A stretch of DNA of 64,000 nucleotides from Streptomyces solicavernae. Its GTDB lineage: Bacteria > Actinomycetota > Actinomycetes > Streptomycetales > Streptomycetaceae. The position numbers and the translations under genes are program-made. Location of the stretch: positions 62,001 to 126,000 of the forward strand of contig NZ_JASCIR010000004.1 in NCBI RefSeq assembly GCF_029968095.1. The letters are read 5' to 3'. Under the pieces are notes generated by a model. It did not search any database and was not told the origin of the DNA. It was given only the letters and a program-made list of their open reading frames with translations. Below, one piece after another: positions 16,510 to 27,037 of the stretch (its first letter is position 1; every line of letters begins with the position of its first letter).

Positions 16510-19500
16510 TCACGCGTCGAAGACCTCCGCGACCAGCGCCTCCTGTTCGGCCTGGTGGCGCTTGGCCGAGCCGACCGCCGGGGACGAGCCGTGCGAACGC
16601 GAGATGCGGCGCAGGCGCTCGCCGTGCGGGATGTCGGCGCCGACGGCCAGGTCCAGGTGGTCGATCAGGTTGAGCGCGATGAACGGCCAGGCACCCTGGT
16701 TCGCCGGCTCCTCCTGCGCCCACAGGTATTTCTCGGCGTTCGGGAACTTGGCGATCTCCTCCTGGAGCTCGGCACCCGGCAGCGGGTACAGACGCTCGAT
16801 GCGGATAATCGCCGTGTCCGTGGCGCCGCGCTTCTGCCGCTCGGCCTCCAGGTCGTAGTAGACCTTGCCCGCGCAGAAGACGACCTTGCGGACGGCGGCC
16901 GGGTCGACCGACTCGTCGCCGATGACCGGACGGAAGCCGCCCGTCGTGAACTCCTCCGCCTTGGACGCCGCGGCCTTCAGGCGCAGCATCGACTTCGGGG
17001 TGAAGACGATCAGCGGCTTGTGGTGCGGGTTGTGCACCTGCCAGCGCAGAAGGTGGAAGTAGTTCGACGGGAGCGTCGGCATCGCGACCGTCATGTTGTT
17101 CTGCGCGCACAGCTGCAGGAACCGCTCCGGGCGTGCGGACGAGTGGTCCGGGCCCTGGCCCTCGTACCCGTGCGGGAGCAGCAGGGTCACACCGGAGTGC
17201 TGGCCCCACTTCTGCTCCGCGGACGAGATGAACTCGTCCACCACCGTCTGCGCGCCGTTGACGAAGTCACCGAACTGCGCCTCCCACATCACGAGCGCCT
17301 CGGGACGGGCCAGCGAGTAGCCGTACTCGAAGCCCATCGCCGCGTACTCGGAGAGGAGGGAGTCGTAGACGTTGTAGCGCGCCTGGTCGTCCGAGAGGTA
17401 AAGGAGCGGCGTGAAGTCGTCGCCGGTCTCGCGGTCGATGAGGACCGCGTGGCGCTGGCCGAAGGTGCCGCGGCGGGAGTCCTGGCCCGCGAGGCGGACC
17501 GGGGTGCCCTCCAGGAGCAGCGAGCCGATGGCCAGGGTCTCGCCCATGCCCCAGTCGATCGTGCCGTCCTCGACCATGGCCGCGCGGCGCTGCAGCTGGG
17601 GCAGCAGGCGCGGGTGCACGGTGACCCGGTCGGGGATGTTGACCTGGGACTCGGCGATCCGCTTGACGACCTCCTGCGAGACGGCCGTCCTGACCGTGAC
17701 CGGGAACTCGGCCTCGGCGCCCGGGACCTCACCCGGAACGGACTGCTGGGTGGCCTCGCGGACCTCGGTGAAGACCTTCTCCAGCTGGCCCTGGTAGTCC
17801 TGCAGCGCCTGCTCGGCCTCTTCGAGGGTGATGTCGCCGCGACCGATCAGGGACTCGGTGTAGAGCTTGCGCACCGAGCGCTTCTTGTCGATCAGGTCGT
17901 ACATCAGCGGCTGCGTGAACGCCGGGTTGTCCGACTCGTTGTGCCCGCGGCGGCGGTAGCAGATGAGGTCGATGACCACGTCCTTGTTGAACGCCTGCCG
18001 GAACTCGAAGGCCAGGCGCGCGACGCGGACGACGGCCTCGGGGTCGTCGCCGTTGACGTGGAAGATCGGGGCCTCGATCATCCGGGCCACGTCGGTCGAG
18101 TACATGGAGGAGCGCGAGGACTCGGGCGCCGCCGTGAAGCCGACCTGGTTGTTGATGACGACGTGCACGGTGCCGCCGGTGCGGTAGCCGCGCAGCTGCG
18201 ACATGTTCAGGGTCTCGGCCACGACGCCCTGGCCCGCGAAGGCCGCGTCGCCGTGGATCGCGACCGGCAGGACCGTGAAGTCCGTGCCGCCCTTGTTGAT
18301 GATGTCCTGCTTGGCGCGGGCGATGCCCTCCAGGACCGGGTCGACCGCCTCCAGGTGCGAGGGGTTCGCGGCGAGGGAGACCTTGATCTGCTCGCCGTCG
18401 AGACCGGTGAAGGTGCCCTCGGCGCCCAGGTGGTACTTCACGTCGCCGGAGCCGTGCATCGACTTCGGGTCGAGGTTGCCCTCGAACTCCCGGAAGATCT
18501 GCGCGTACGACTTGCCGACGATGTTGGCGAGGACGTTGAGGCGGCCGCGGTGGGCCATGCCGATGACGACCTCGTCCAGGCGCGACTCGGCGGCCGAGTC
18601 GATGACCGCGTCGAGCAGCGGGATGACGGACTCGCCGCCCTCCAGGGAGAACCGCTTCTGGCCGACGTACTTGGTCTGCAGGAACGTCTCGAACGCCTCG
18701 GCGGCGTTCAGGCGGCGCAGGATGCGCAGCTGCTCCTCGCGCTCCGGCTTGTTGCGCGGGCGCTCGATGCGGTCCTGCAGCCACTTGCGCTGCTTCGGGT
18801 CCTGGATGTGCATGAACTCGACGCCGGTGGTGCGGCAGTACGACTCACGCAGCACGCCGAGGATGTCGCGCAGCTTCATCATCGACTGACCGGCGAAGCC
18901 GCCGACCGCGAACTCCCGCTCCAGGTCCCACAGGGTGAGGCCGTGCTCGGTGATGTCCAGGTCGGGGTGCTTGCGCTGGCGGTACTCCAGCGGGTCGGTG
19001 TCGGCCATGACGTGGCCGCGGACCCGGTAGGAGTGGATCAGCTCGAAGACGCGGGCGGCCTTCGTGACGTCGTCGTCGTGCGAGGCGTCGATGTCCTTGA
19101 GCCAGCGGACCGGCTCGTAGGGGATGCGCAGCGACTTGAAGATGTCGTCGTAGAAGCCCTCCTCGCCGAGGAGGAAGTTGGCGACGATGCGCAGGAACTC
19201 GCCGGAGGCGGCGCCCTGGATGACCCGGTGGTCGTAGGTCGACGTGAGCGTCATGACCTTCGAGATGCCGAGCTTGTTCAGGGTGTCCTGGGAGGTGCCC
19301 TGGAACTCCGCCGGATAGTCCATGGAGCCGACGCCCATGATCACGGACTGGCCGGGCATCAGGCGCGGCACGGAGTGGACGGTGCCGAGGCCGCCGGGGT
19401 TGGTCAGGGAGACCGTGACGCCGGAGAAGTCCTCCATCGTCAGCTTGTTGTTGCGGGCGCGGCGGACGATGTCCTCGTAGGCCTGCCAGAACTCGAAGAA

Positions 19501-20349
19501 GTTCAGGGTCTCGGCCTTCTTGATGCCCGCGACCACGAGCTGGCGGTCGCCGTTGGGCTTGACCAGGTCGATGGCGAGGCCGAAGTTGATGTGCTCCGGC
19601 TTGACCAGGGTCGGCTTGCCGTCCTTCTCGGCGAAGGAGTGGTTCATCGACGGCATGGCCTTGATGGCCTGCACCATCGCGTACCCGATGAGGTGGGTGA
19701 AGGAGATCTTCCCGCCCCGGGCGCGCTTCAGGTGGTTGTTGATGACGATCCGGTTGTCGAAGAGCAGCTTCACCGGGACCGCGCGCACGGACGTGGCCGT
19801 GGGGACGTCGATCGAGGCGTTCATGTTCTTCGCGACGGCCGCGGCGGGGCCGCGCAGCGTGACCAGCTCGGGGCCCGCGGGGGCCTCAGCGGCGGGCTCG
19901 GCCTTCTTCGCCGCGGGCGCGGCGGGCGCGGGCTTCGCGGCGGGAGCGGCGGCCGGCTTGGCGGCGGGCGCGGCCTGGGCCGCGGGCTTCGCCGGGGCGG
20001 CAGCGGGGACGGGAGCGTCCGCTGCGGGCCTGGCCGGGGCCGGGGTCTGCGTCGAGACGCCGGCGGGGGCGCTCGGCTTGGTGGGGGTCCCCGCAGCCCC
20101 CGCGGCCGCGGTACCGGTGGCGGGAGCCTGCGTCGGCTGCGCCGGAGCGGCGGTGGCGCCCCCCGGCTTGTAGTCGGCGAAGAAGTCCCACCAGGCTCGG
20201 TCAACCGAGTTCGGGTCCTGGAGGTACTGCTGGTAGATCTCGTCGACGAGCCACTCGTTGGGACCGAAGGCGGCGGCAGGGCTCTTGCCCTGCTGGCCTT
20301 GGCCGGTCTCGGTCGTGGTGCTCGCGTTACTGGGGGACTCTGGCGACAC
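16510..20349 (-). CDS. kgd: Multifunctional 2-oxoglutarate decarboxylase/dehydrogenase E1 with E2 domain
   Basis: A 1279-residue actinobacterial fusion enzyme of the TCA cycle. The N-terminal helix region ([19 protein letters not shown]) is followed by an Ala/Pro linker (~65-155), a succinyltransferase-type E2 core ending with [14 protein letters not shown], and then the thiamine-diphosphate E1 part ([26 protein letters not shown]). It decarboxylates 2-oxoglutarate and passes the succinyl group on; family members are controlled by the FHA protein GarA/OdhI. The GTG start before SPESPSN matches the family N-terminus. A small GGCGG-TTA-CCGCC hairpin lies directly before the start. Confidence 0.96.
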   Translation of the reverse strand: MSPESPSNASTTTETGQGQQGKSPAAAFGPNEWLVDEIYQQYLQDPNSVDRAWWDFFADYKPGGATAAPAQPTQAPATGTAAAGAAGTPTKPSAPAGVSTQTPAPARPAADAPVPAAAPAKPAAQAAPAAKPAAAPAAKPAPAAPAAKKAEPAAEAPAGPELVTLRGPAAAVAKNMNASIDVPTATSVRAVPVKLLFDNRIVINNHLKRARGGKISFTHLIGYAMVQAIKAMPSMNHSFAEKDGKPTLVKPEHINFGLAIDLVKPNGDRQLVVAGIKKAETLNFFEFWQAYEDIVRRARNNKLTMEDFSGVTVSLTNPGGLGTVHSVPRLMPGQSVIMGVGSMDYPAEFQGTSQDTLNKLGISKVMTLTSTYDHRVIQGAASGEFLRIVANFLLGEEGFYDDIFKSLRIPYEPVRWLKDIDASHDDDVTKAARVFELIHSYRVRGHVMADTDPLEYRQRKHPDLDITEHGLTLWDLEREFAVGGFAGQSMMKLRDILGVLRESYCRTTGVEFMHIQDPKQRKWLQDRIERPRNKPEREEQLRILRRLNAAEAFETFLQTKYVGQKRFSLEGGESVIPLLDAVIDSAAESRLDEVVIGMAHRGRLNVLANIVGKSYAQIFREFEGNLDPKSMHGSGDVKYHLGAEGTFTGLDGEQIKVSLAANPSHLEAVDPVLEGIARAKQDIINKGGTDFTVLPVAIHGDAAFAGQGVVAETLNMSQLRGYRTGGTVHVVINNQVGFTAAPESSRSSMYSTDVARMIEAPIFHVNGDDPEAVVRVARLAFEFRQAFNKDVVIDLICYRRRGHNESDNPAFTQPLMYDLIDKKRSVRKLYTESLIGRGDITLEEAEQALQDYQGQLEKVFTEVREATQQSVPGEVPGAEAEFPVTVRTAVSQEVVKRIAESQVNIPDRVTVHPRLLPQLQRRAAMVEDGTIDWGMGETLAIGSLLLEGTPVRLAGQDSRRGTFGQRHAVLIDRETGDDFTPLLYLSDDQARYNVYDSLLSEYAAMGFEYGYSLARPEALVMWEAQFGDFVNGAQTVVDEFISSAEQKWGQHSGVTLLLPHGYEGQGPDHSSARPERFLQLCAQNNMTVAMPTLPSNYFHLLRWQVHNPHHKPLIVFTPKSMLRLKAAASKAEEFTTGGFRPVIGDESVDPAAVRKVVFCAGKVYYDLEAERQKRGATDTAIIRIERLYPLPGAELQEEIAKFPNAEKYLWAQEEPANQGAWPFIALNLIDHLDLAVGADIPHGERLRRISRSHGSSPAVGSAKRHQAEQEALVAEVFDA

Positions 20350-20673
20350 GGCGGTAACCGCCCTCTTCCGCTTCACAAGGTGATGGACAGCGGGAATAAA
20401 GGCTACGCCTCCGTGGCCGAGAGGTGCAGACCGGGCGGGACTTTGGTCGCGTAAGTCACATTGGATCGCGTGTTTCGGTGCCGTAAATGGCGGGAAACAA
20501 GCGAGGTTCCGCTGCGGCTGGGTACGACGGCCCGCGGTTGCGGCCTCTTCGCGGGCCGCACCCTCGGCTCGGAGCACGTCGCTCCCCGTGAACTCCCCGC
20601 TGCGATGTTCGCGTCGAGCCGAAGATTCGAAGATCTTGTGCTTCCGCTTCGAACCCTACGTCAACGGCGGGTG
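20350..20673. other. Intergenic region upstream of kgd
   Basis: A gap of 324 bases without a convincing gene. On the minus strand a TTGACG hexamer (20664-20659) with a weak CAAGAT 20 bp downstream could be the kgd promoter. Two TTCGAA palindromes and a GAAGATTCGAAGATC region lie nearby. No terminator with a T tract is seen for the preceding kinase gene. Confidence 0.35.
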
Positions 20674-21873
20674 TCAGGGGATTCCCGGAAGGGTGACCTG
20701 GATCCGGGCGCCGCGAGTGGATTCGGCCACCCCGATCCGGCCGCCGTGCAGATCGACCGCCCAGCGCGCGATGGCGAGGCCGAGACCGGTGCCGCCGTCG
20801 TTGTCCGGGCCGTGCTTGCCCGCCGCCGTACCGCGGTTGAACCGCTCGAAGACGCGGTGCCACTCGGACTCGGGGATGCCGGGGCCCTCGTCGAGCACTT
20901 CCAGGTCGAGCGACTCGGGCGCCGGCCCGCGCCGGGCCCGAACCGTGACCCGGCCGTGCGGCGGTGAGTGCTTCACCGCGTTGTCGATGAGGTTCGCCAC
21001 GACCTGGTGCAGCCGCTCCGCGTCGGCGTGCGCGGTCAGCTCCGGCGGCGACACGTCGAGGTGCAGATGGACGTCCGTACGCGTGTGCCGGCCCGAGCCG
21101 GACGGCATGCCCTGACGCTGCACGCCGGCCGCGCCGGACAGCTGGGCCTCCTTCAGGACGCCCGACAGATACGGCCACACCTCGAAGCGGCGGGCGCGCA
21201 GCGGGACCACGCCGTTGTCCAGGCGGGACAGGTCGAGCAGCGTCTCCACCAGGCGGCCGAGGCGCTCGGTCTGCTTCAGGGCGGTCCGCATGGTCTCCGG
21301 GTCGGCCTCGGAGACGCCGTCGACGACGTTCTCCAGGACCGCGCGCAGGGCCGCGATCGGGGTGCGCAGCTCGTGCGACACGTTGGCCACCAGCTCCTTG
21401 CGGTGCTGGTCCTGGGCCTCCAGGTCGTCGGCCATGCGGTTGATCGTGCCGGCCAGGTCGCCGAGTTCGTCGCGGCGCCCTGCACCACGGACCCGGCGGG
21501 TGTAGTCGCCGTGCGAGATGGACCGGGCCACGGTGTTCATCTCGTCCAGGGGCGCGGTCAGCGAGTGCGCCACGAACTGGGTGATGAGCAGGGTGGCGAT
21601 CACCGAGAAGACGGTGATGAAGCGCAGCTCGGTCTCGGTGCGCACGGCGACCATCAGCAGGCCCGTGGTGATGAAGACCGAGACCACCACGAGGGTGCCG
21701 AGCTTCGTCTTGATCGAGAACGGCCGCAGGTCGTGCATCGCGGCCGGCTGCCGCAGCAGCCCCGCGAGGAGCGCCTTGGGCTGCCGCACCGCCGCGAACA
21801 GCCGCCTCGACCGCAGCGCCGCGAGCAGCCGCGCGGGGCGCAGCGCCGCGCGCAGTGTGGTGCGCCCGCTCAC
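20674..21873 (-). CDS. Two-component sensor histidine kinase
   Basis: A 399-residue membrane kinase. Two membrane segments lie close together (~58-78 and ~83-103), so almost no extracellular sensor loop exists. A HAMP domain follows, then the H-box VANVSHELRTP with phospho-acceptor His167, N box VANLIDNAVKH, and G boxes DEGPGIPE and GGTGLGLAIA. The N-terminal 45 residues are an Arg/Ala-rich repeat-like extension; a shorter start at MHDLRPF is possible. The GTG start overlaps the regulator stop by four bases, so the two are translationally coupled. The signal is unknown. Confidence 0.93.
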   Translation of the reverse strand: MSGRTTLRAALRPARLLAALRSRRLFAAVRQPKALLAGLLRQPAAMHDLRPFSIKTKLGTLVVVSVFITTGLLMVAVRTETELRFITVFSVIATLLITQFVAHSLTAPLDEMNTVARSISHGDYTRRVRGAGRRDELGDLAGTINRMADDLEAQDQHRKELVANVSHELRTPIAALRAVLENVVDGVSEADPETMRTALKQTERLGRLVETLLDLSRLDNGVVPLRARRFEVWPYLSGVLKEAQLSGAAGVQRQGMPSGSGRHTRTDVHLHLDVSPPELTAHADAERLHQVVANLIDNAVKHSPPHGRVTVRARRGPAPESLDLEVLDEGPGIPESEWHRVFERFNRGTAAGKHGPDNDGGTGLGLAIARWAVDLHGGRIGVAESTRGARIQVTLPGIP

Positions 21874-22607
21874 GGCGTGGGGGTCTCCAGGGCGTACCCC
21901 ACCCCGTGCACCGTACGGATGCGCTCCGCGCCGATCTTCCGGCGGAGCGCCTTGATGTGGCTGTCGACGGTACGGGTGCCGGAGGCGTCCGCCCAGTCCC
22001 AGACCTCGGCGAGCAGCTGCTCGCGGGAGAGCACCGCGCGCGGGGTGTTGGCCAGGCAGACGAGCAGGTCGAACTCGGTGGGCGTGAGGTGCACGTCCTC
22101 GGAGCGCACCCGCACCCGGCGCTGCGCGTGGTCGATCTCCAGCTCGCCGAGGCGGAGTATGCCGCTGCGCGGCGTCGCGGCGGCGAGCGCGGCGCGCTCC
22201 ACCCGGCGGAGCAGGACGTGCACGCGGGCGGCCAGCTCCCGCATGGAGAACGGCTTCGTCATGTAGTCGTCGGCGCCGACACCGAGACCGACCAGCATGT
22301 CCGTCTCGTCGTCACGCGCCGTCAGCATCAGGACCGGCACCGGGCGCTGTGCCTGGACCCGGCGGCAGACCTCAAGGCCGTCGAAGCCGGGCAGCATGAT
22401 GTCCAGGATCAGCAGGTCGGGCTGCCAGGCCTCGGCGGTGTCCACGGCGGACGGGCCGTCGGCCGCGGTCTGGACGAGGAAGCCCTCGGCGCGCAGCCGG
22501 GCGGCGATGGCGTCGACGATGGTCGGATCGTCCTCGATGACGAGGACCCGGCGCTGGGCACCCGGCGTGGGCGCCGTGCCGTTGTGGGAGGTGTGTGTCT
22601 GCTCCAT
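21870..22607 (-). CDS. OmpR-family response regulator
   Basis: A 245-residue regulator with a receiver domain (acidic pocket EDD at 25-27, phospho-acceptor Asp69 in LLILDIMLPGFDG, Lys in MTKPF). The C-terminal OmpR winged helix (HLTPTEFDLLVCLANTP ... VDSHIKALRRKIG) binds DNA. It is the first gene of the operon with the kinase at 20674-21873. Targets cannot be deduced here. Confidence 0.94.
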   Translation of the reverse strand: MEQTHTSHNGTAPTPGAQRRVLVIEDDPTIVDAIAARLRAEGFLVQTAADGPSAVDTAEAWQPDLLILDIMLPGFDGLEVCRRVQAQRPVPVLMLTARDDETDMLVGLGVGADDYMTKPFSMRELAARVHVLLRRVERAALAAATPRSGILRLGELEIDHAQRRVRVRSEDVHLTPTEFDLLVCLANTPRAVLSREQLLAEVWDWADASGTRTVDSHIKALRRKIGAERIRTVHGVGYALETPTP

Positions 22608-22708
22608 GGCCCCGCCCCTGAAGATGCGCCTTGAATGCCTTCGGTGGATCCGCAGTAAAGATCCTGCGTGTGTCGGGTCAGAGCGTACGGGGAGTTACGG
22701 GCCCTCGG

Positions 22709-23407
22709 CTACGCAGCCCTGACGCCGAGGTGCACGACGTCCGGAACGCCCCGGGCAACGGCGACTTCTTCCGTACGTACCGCGTCGAAACCGGCATTGC
22801 GCAGAGCCTTCTCGAATCCGGCGGACGGCTGGGCGGACCAGACGGCGAGGATGCCGCCGGGGTGCAGCCGGGCCGCGCAGGCGGCGAGTCCGGCGGGGGA
22901 GTAGAGGCTGTCGTTGTCCTCGGTGACGGTCCAGTCGGGGCCGTTGTCGATGTCCAGGCAGAGCGCGTCGTACTGCCCGGCGCGCTCGTCGTGGAGGTGG
23001 GCGACGAGGTCGGCCTCGACGATCCGGGTGCGCGGGTCGGCGAACGCCTCGGCGGTGTACGGGGCGAGGGGGCCGGTGCGGTGCCAGTCGACGATGGCGG
23101 CCTCGCGCTCGACGACGGTGATCCGGCCCCAGCGCGGGTCGGCGGCGGCGTGCGCGAGGGAGAAGCCGACGCCCAGGCCGCCGATCAGGACGGAAGGGCC
23201 CGGCCGGTCGTCGAGGGCGTCGCGGGCGGCGTCCACGAGCAGCCGCTCGGAGCGCCCGTCCGAGGTGTCCATCAGGAACGTGCCGTTGGCGATGATCTGC
23301 AGCAGCTCGCCGTGCCTGCGCAGCACCACTTCGCCGTGCGGTCCGGTGCGGCGGTCGAGGACGACGGGCTGCTGCCCGGTGGCGTACGGGTCGTGCATGC
23401 GGTCCAT
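22709..23407 (-). CDS. Spermidine-synthase-like methyltransferase-fold protein
   Basis: A 232-residue protein with an SAM/dcSAM-type Rossmann fold: IGGLGVGFSLA is motif I and LCLDIDNGPDW sits at the catalytic region. It is shorter than true spermidine synthases (~280) and lacks a clear full-length N-terminal beta domain, so polyamine synthesis is uncertain. The ATG of MDRMHDPYATG was chosen; the next ATG nine bases on is equally possible, and neither has a good ribosome site. A hairpin at 23450-23493 separates it from the next leftward methyltransferase. Confidence 0.72.
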   Translation of the reverse strand: MDRMHDPYATGQQPVVLDRRTGPHGEVVLRRHGELLQIIANGTFLMDTSDGRSERLLVDAARDALDDRPGPSVLIGGLGVGFSLAHAAADPRWGRITVVEREAAIVDWHRTGPLAPYTAEAFADPRTRIVEADLVAHLHDERAGQYDALCLDIDNGPDWTVTEDNDSLYSPAGLAACAARLHPGGILAVWSAQPSAGFEKALRNAGFDAVRTEEVAVARGVPDVVHLGVRAA

Positions 23408-23449
23408 TCTGCGGGGTGGGGCGGGGCGGCCCGGGTGCGCCCTGCGGGT

Positions 23450-23493
23450 GGTCACCCCCGTAACGGCCGGTGGCGGCCGGTACGGGGGTGACC
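23450..23493. terminator. Hairpin upstream of the spermidine-synthase-like gene
   Basis: GGTCACCCCCGTA (23450-23462) pairs perfectly with TACGGGGGTGACC (23481-23493). It lies after the leftward methyltransferase gene at 23563-24345 and probably terminates its transcript. No long T tract follows, which is usual in Streptomyces. Confidence 0.65.
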
Positions 23494-23562
23494 AACTCGT
23501 GTCCAACCAGTGTCCAACGGGAGGTCAGGGCAAGGGGGTTCGCGGGCTCGGGGCGGTCGGGG

Positions 23563-24345
23563 TCAGTGGCGGAACAGGGTGTGCTGCGGTTCCGGGCGGG
23601 CGGCCTGGCGCAGGAGCAGCGTGAGGAAGCCGAGGGTGCCGCGGTAGCCGCGCAGCCACTCCTCGCGGTGCTGGGCGGCGGTCTGCAGGGCCTCCGCGCT
23701 GTCCGGGTCGCCCGGGTTGTCCAGGGCCCAGCGCGACAGGGTGCCGGTCCAGGCCCATTCGTACGCGTCCCACTCGGCGAGCGAGCTGACGTGGCCGTGG
23801 ACGGGGATCCACTGGTCGAGCAGAGCCTGGTCGACGGTGTTCGACAGGGACATGAACTCGTCCTCGGCGAAGCCGGCCCGCAGGGTCTCGGGGCCGGGCG
23901 CCTTCTCCCAGAACCCGTCGCCGACGATCAGCGTGCCGCCGGGCGCGAGGTGTTTGCGGGCCGCCTCCAGGGTGGGCAGCAGGCCGCCGAAGGCGTGCGT
24001 GGCGCCGACGCAGAGGACGACGTCGTACTGGTTCGGGGCGCTGTACGCGGTGGCGTCCTCCTGGTGCAGCGCGACCCGGTCGGCGAGCCCGGCGGCGGCG
24101 ATCCGCTCGCGGCCGATGTCGAGCGCCCACTCGTTCACGTCGACCCCGTCGGCGCGGACGCCGGGGCGCTCGGCGGCGGCCCGCAGCAGCCAGGCGCCCT
24201 CGCCGCAGCCGAGGTCGAGGACGCGCTCGTCGCCGTGCGGCAGGGCGAGGTCGAGGAGGTCGCGCACCGTTGATTCGTGCAGGGGGCCGGCGATGGGGTG
24301 GTCGCCGTGCGCGATCGTGCTGAGCTTCTGTCGGAGTCGGTCCAT
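23563..24345 (-). CDS. Class I SAM-dependent methyltransferase
   Basis: A 260-residue protein with SAM-binding motif I VLDLGCGEGAWLL, the acidic ribose-binding segment DGVDVNEWAL, and a PGGTLIVGDGFW motif typical of small-molecule methyltransferases. The C-terminal helices (DQHREEWLRGYRG-like) form the lid. Substrate unknown. It lies between the spermidine-synthase-like gene and the divergent lon gene and appears to have its own promoter in the 190-bp gap. Confidence 0.8.
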   Translation of the reverse strand: MDRLRQKLSTIAHGDHPIAGPLHESTVRDLLDLALPHGDERVLDLGCGEGAWLLRAAAERPGVRADGVDVNEWALDIGRERIAAAGLADRVALHQEDATAYSAPNQYDVVLCVGATHAFGGLLPTLEAARKHLAPGGTLIVGDGFWEKAPGPETLRAGFAEDEFMSLSNTVDQALLDQWIPVHGHVSSLAEWDAYEWAWTGTLSRWALDNPGDPDSAEALQTAAQHREEWLRGYRGTLGFLTLLLRQAARPEPQHTLFRH

Positions 24346-24496
24346 GGGCGCATCATGCCGAAGGGGGGCGCGGGTTGTCGTGGGGGTCTGCTCTGCGGCG
24401 CCGTCGTGGCTGGTCGCGCAGTTCGCCGCGCCCCCTTCGTGGCCGCTGATCGCTTACAGCGAACGTCCCCGAGGGAACATCCCGCCCCCCAGCGGC

Positions 24497-24517
24497 ATTG
24501 AGTCCACATAGCTCAAC
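24497..24517 (+). promoter_or_regulatory. HAIR (HspR) operator upstream of lon
   Basis: ATTGAGT-CCACATA-GCTCAAC matches the HAIR inverted repeat CTTGAGT-N7-ACTCAAG at 12 of 14 half-site positions, and lies 22 bases before the lon start. In Streptomyces, lon is an established member of the HspR heat-shock regulon together with dnaK and clpB, so HspR repression is expected. Confidence 0.85.
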
Positions 24518-24538
24518 TTGACTGCCGAAGGGGAGATC

Positions 24539-26941
24539 ATGGCATCGACGTCCGCACCGCTCACCCTGCCCGTCCTTCCGCTCGACGACGAGGTCGTGCT
24601 GCCCGGCATGGTGGTGCCCCTGGACCTCAACGACCCCGACGTACGAGCCGCGGTGGAGGCCGCACAGGCCGCGGCGCGCGGGCAGACCGGGAAGCCACAG
24701 GTCCTGCTCGTCCCGCGTATCGACGGCACGTACGCCGCGACCGGCGTCCTCGGCACCGTCGAGCAGGTGGGCCGCCTCGCCGACGGCGACCCCGGCGCGC
24801 TGATCAAGGGCCGTGGGCGCGTGCAGATCGGCGCGGGCACGACCGGGCCCGGCGCCGCCCTGTGGGTGGAGGGCATCGAGGTCGACGAGACCGTGCCCGA
24901 ACCGCTGCCGGGCGCCGTCACCGAACTGGCCAAGGAGTACAAGGCGCTGGCCACCAGCTGGCTGAAGAAGCGCGGCGCCTGGCAGGTCGTGGACCGGGTC
25001 CAGCAGATTGACGACATCTCCGCGCTCGCCGACAACTCCGGCTACTCGCCCTTCCTGACCACCGCGCAGAAGGTCGAACTCCTGGAGACCGCCGACCCGG
25101 TGGAGCGCCTGAAGCTCGCCGCGAAGCTGCTCAGCGACCACCTCGCCGAACAGGACGTGGCCGAGTCCATCGCCAAGGACGTCCAGGAGGGCGTCGACAA
25201 GCAGCAGCGCGAGTTCCTGCTCCGCCGCCAGCTCGAAGCCGTACGCAAGGAGCTGCGCGAGCTGGGCGGGGAGGCGGAGGGCGAGGAGTCCGACGACTAC
25301 CGCGCCCGCGTCGAGGCCGCCGACCTGCCCGAGCACGTCCGCGAGGCCGCGCTCAAGGAGGTCGACAAGCTGGAGCGGGCCAGCGACCAGTCCCCGGAGG
25401 GCTCGTGGATCCGCACCTGGCTGGACACCGTCCTCGAACTGCCGTGGAACGAGCGCACGGAGGACGCGTACGACATCCGGGGCGCGCGGGCCGTGCTCGA
25501 CGCCGAGCACGCGGGCCTGGAGGACGTGAAGGAGCGGATCACCGAGTACCTGGCGGTGCGCAAGCGGCGTGCCGACCGGGGCCTGGGTGTGGTCGGCGGG
25601 CGTCGCGGCGGCGCCGTGCTCGCCCTGGTCGGCCCGCCCGGCGTCGGCAAGACCTCGCTCGGCGAGTCCGTCGCGCACGCCATGGGACGCGAGTTCGTCC
25701 GCGTCGCCCTCGGCGGCGTCCGCGACGAGGCGGAGATCCGGGGCCACCGGCGTACGTACGTGGGGGCGCTGCCCGGCCGGATCGTACGGGCGGTCAAGGA
25801 GGCGGGCTCGATGAACCCCGTCGTCCTCCTCGACGAGATCGACAAGGTCGGCTCCGACTTCCGCGGGGACCCGGCCGCGGCCCTGCTCGAAGTCCTCGAC
25901 CCGGCACAGAACCACACGTTCCGCGACCACTACCTGGAGGTCGAACTCGACCTGAGCGACGTCGTCTTCCTGGCCACGGCCAACGTCCTGGAGGCCATCC
26001 CGGAGGCGCTGCTCGACCGCATGGAGCTGGTCCGGCTCGACGGGTACACCGAGGACGAGAAGGTCGTCATCGCCCGCGACCACCTGCTCCCGCGCCAGCT
26101 GGAGCGGGCCGGTCTTGAGCCGGGCGAGGTGGCCCTGGACGAGGGCGCGCTGCGCAAGCTGGCGGGCGAGTACACCCGGGAGGCCGGCGTACGCAACCTC
26201 GAACGCTCGGTGGCCCGGCTGCTCCGCAAGGTCGCCGCGCAGAGCGAACTCGGCGAGCGCGAGCTGCCGTTCACGGTCACGGCGGACGACCTGCGCGGCC
26301 TGATCGGACGGCCGCACCACGTGCCCGAGTCCGCCCAGGACCCGGCCGAGCGGCGCACCGCCGTGCCGGGCGTGGCCACCGGCCTCGCGGTCACCGGCGC
26401 GGGCGGCGACGTGCTGTACGTGGAGGCGTCCCTGGCCGACCCGGAGACGGGCGCGGCGGGGCTGACCCTGACCGGTCAGCTGGGCGACGTGATGAAGGAG
26501 TCCGCGCAGATCGCGCTCTCCTTCCTGCGCTCGCACGGCGCCGAACTTGAGCTGCCCGTGGGCGACTTGAAGGACCGGGGCGCGCACATCCACTTCCCGG
26601 CGGGCGCGGTCCCGAAGGACGGGCCGAGCGCGGGCATCACGATGACGACCGCGCTCGCGTCGCTGCTCTCCGGCCGGTTGGTCCGTACGGATGTGGCGAT
26701 GACCGGCGAGGTGTCCCTGACGGGACGTGTGCTGCCGATCGGCGGCGTCAAGCAGAAGCTGCTCGCGGCGCACCGGGCGGGGGTCACGACGGTGGTCATC
26801 CCGAAGCGCAACGAGGCGGACCTCGACGACGTCCCGGCGGAGGTCCTGGACAAGCTGGACGTCCACCCGGTCACGGATGTCCGCCAGGTCCTGGAACTGG
26901 CGCTGACCCCGGCGGAGGTGGGGGTGCCGGTGGCGGCGTAA
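24539..26941 (+). CDS. lon: ATP-dependent protease Lon
   Basis: An 800-residue LonA protease. The LON substrate-binding domain covers ~1-200, a coiled helical segment follows, the AAA+ P-loop GPPGVGKT begins at residue 365, and the S16 protease carries the Ser697-Lys740 dyad (DGPSAGITM and GGVKQKLLAA). It degrades misfolded and regulatory proteins in the cytoplasm. ATG 24539 is preceded by AAGGGGAG; an in-frame ATG seven codons upstream overlaps the regulatory site. Heat control through HspR is indicated by the HAIR element. Confidence 0.96.
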   Translation: MASTSAPLTLPVLPLDDEVVLPGMVVPLDLNDPDVRAAVEAAQAAARGQTGKPQVLLVPRIDGTYAATGVLGTVEQVGRLADGDPGALIKGRGRVQIGAGTTGPGAALWVEGIEVDETVPEPLPGAVTELAKEYKALATSWLKKRGAWQVVDRVQQIDDISALADNSGYSPFLTTAQKVELLETADPVERLKLAAKLLSDHLAEQDVAESIAKDVQEGVDKQQREFLLRRQLEAVRKELRELGGEAEGEESDDYRARVEAADLPEHVREAALKEVDKLERASDQSPEGSWIRTWLDTVLELPWNERTEDAYDIRGARAVLDAEHAGLEDVKERITEYLAVRKRRADRGLGVVGGRRGGAVLALVGPPGVGKTSLGESVAHAMGREFVRVALGGVRDEAEIRGHRRTYVGALPGRIVRAVKEAGSMNPVVLLDEIDKVGSDFRGDPAAALLEVLDPAQNHTFRDHYLEVELDLSDVVFLATANVLEAIPEALLDRMELVRLDGYTEDEKVVIARDHLLPRQLERAGLEPGEVALDEGALRKLAGEYTREAGVRNLERSVARLLRKVAAQSELGERELPFTVTADDLRGLIGRPHHVPESAQDPAERRTAVPGVATGLAVTGAGGDVLYVEASLADPETGAAGLTLTGQLGDVMKESAQIALSFLRSHGAELELPVGDLKDRGAHIHFPAGAVPKDGPSAGITMTTALASLLSGRLVRTDVAMTGEVSLTGRVLPIGGVKQKLLAAHRAGVTTVVIPKRNEADLDDVPAEVLDKLDVHPVTDVRQVLELALTPAEVGVPVAA

Positions 26942-27009
26942 CGGGGGCTCCGGCCCCGGACCTCCCGCTCCTCAAACGCCGGACGGGCTGAATTTCAGCC
27001 CGTCCGGCG
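26942..27009. terminator. Bidirectional terminator built from the Streptomyces intergenic repeat
   Basis: CGCCGGACGGGCTGAA (26977-26992) pairs with TTCAGCCCGTCCGGCG (26994-27009) around one base. To its left, GGGGCTCCGGCCCCGGACC...CTCCTCAA is the inverted form of the repeat at 545-620. It lies between convergent lon and the lysozyme gene. Confidence 0.88.
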
Positions 27010-27037
27010 CTCGGCGCTCGGCGTCCGGCGCCCGGCG

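Noticed and set aside
16234-20454. A 1406-codon plus-strand frame opposite kgd
   Set aside because: It is an antisense shadow of the highly conserved kgd gene and has no recognisable domain.
20680-20690. GGGAAT on the minus strand near the end of the histidine kinase gene as a sigma-R promoter for kgd
   Set aside because: No GTT at 18-base spacing in the right direction, and it lies inside the kinase coding sequence.
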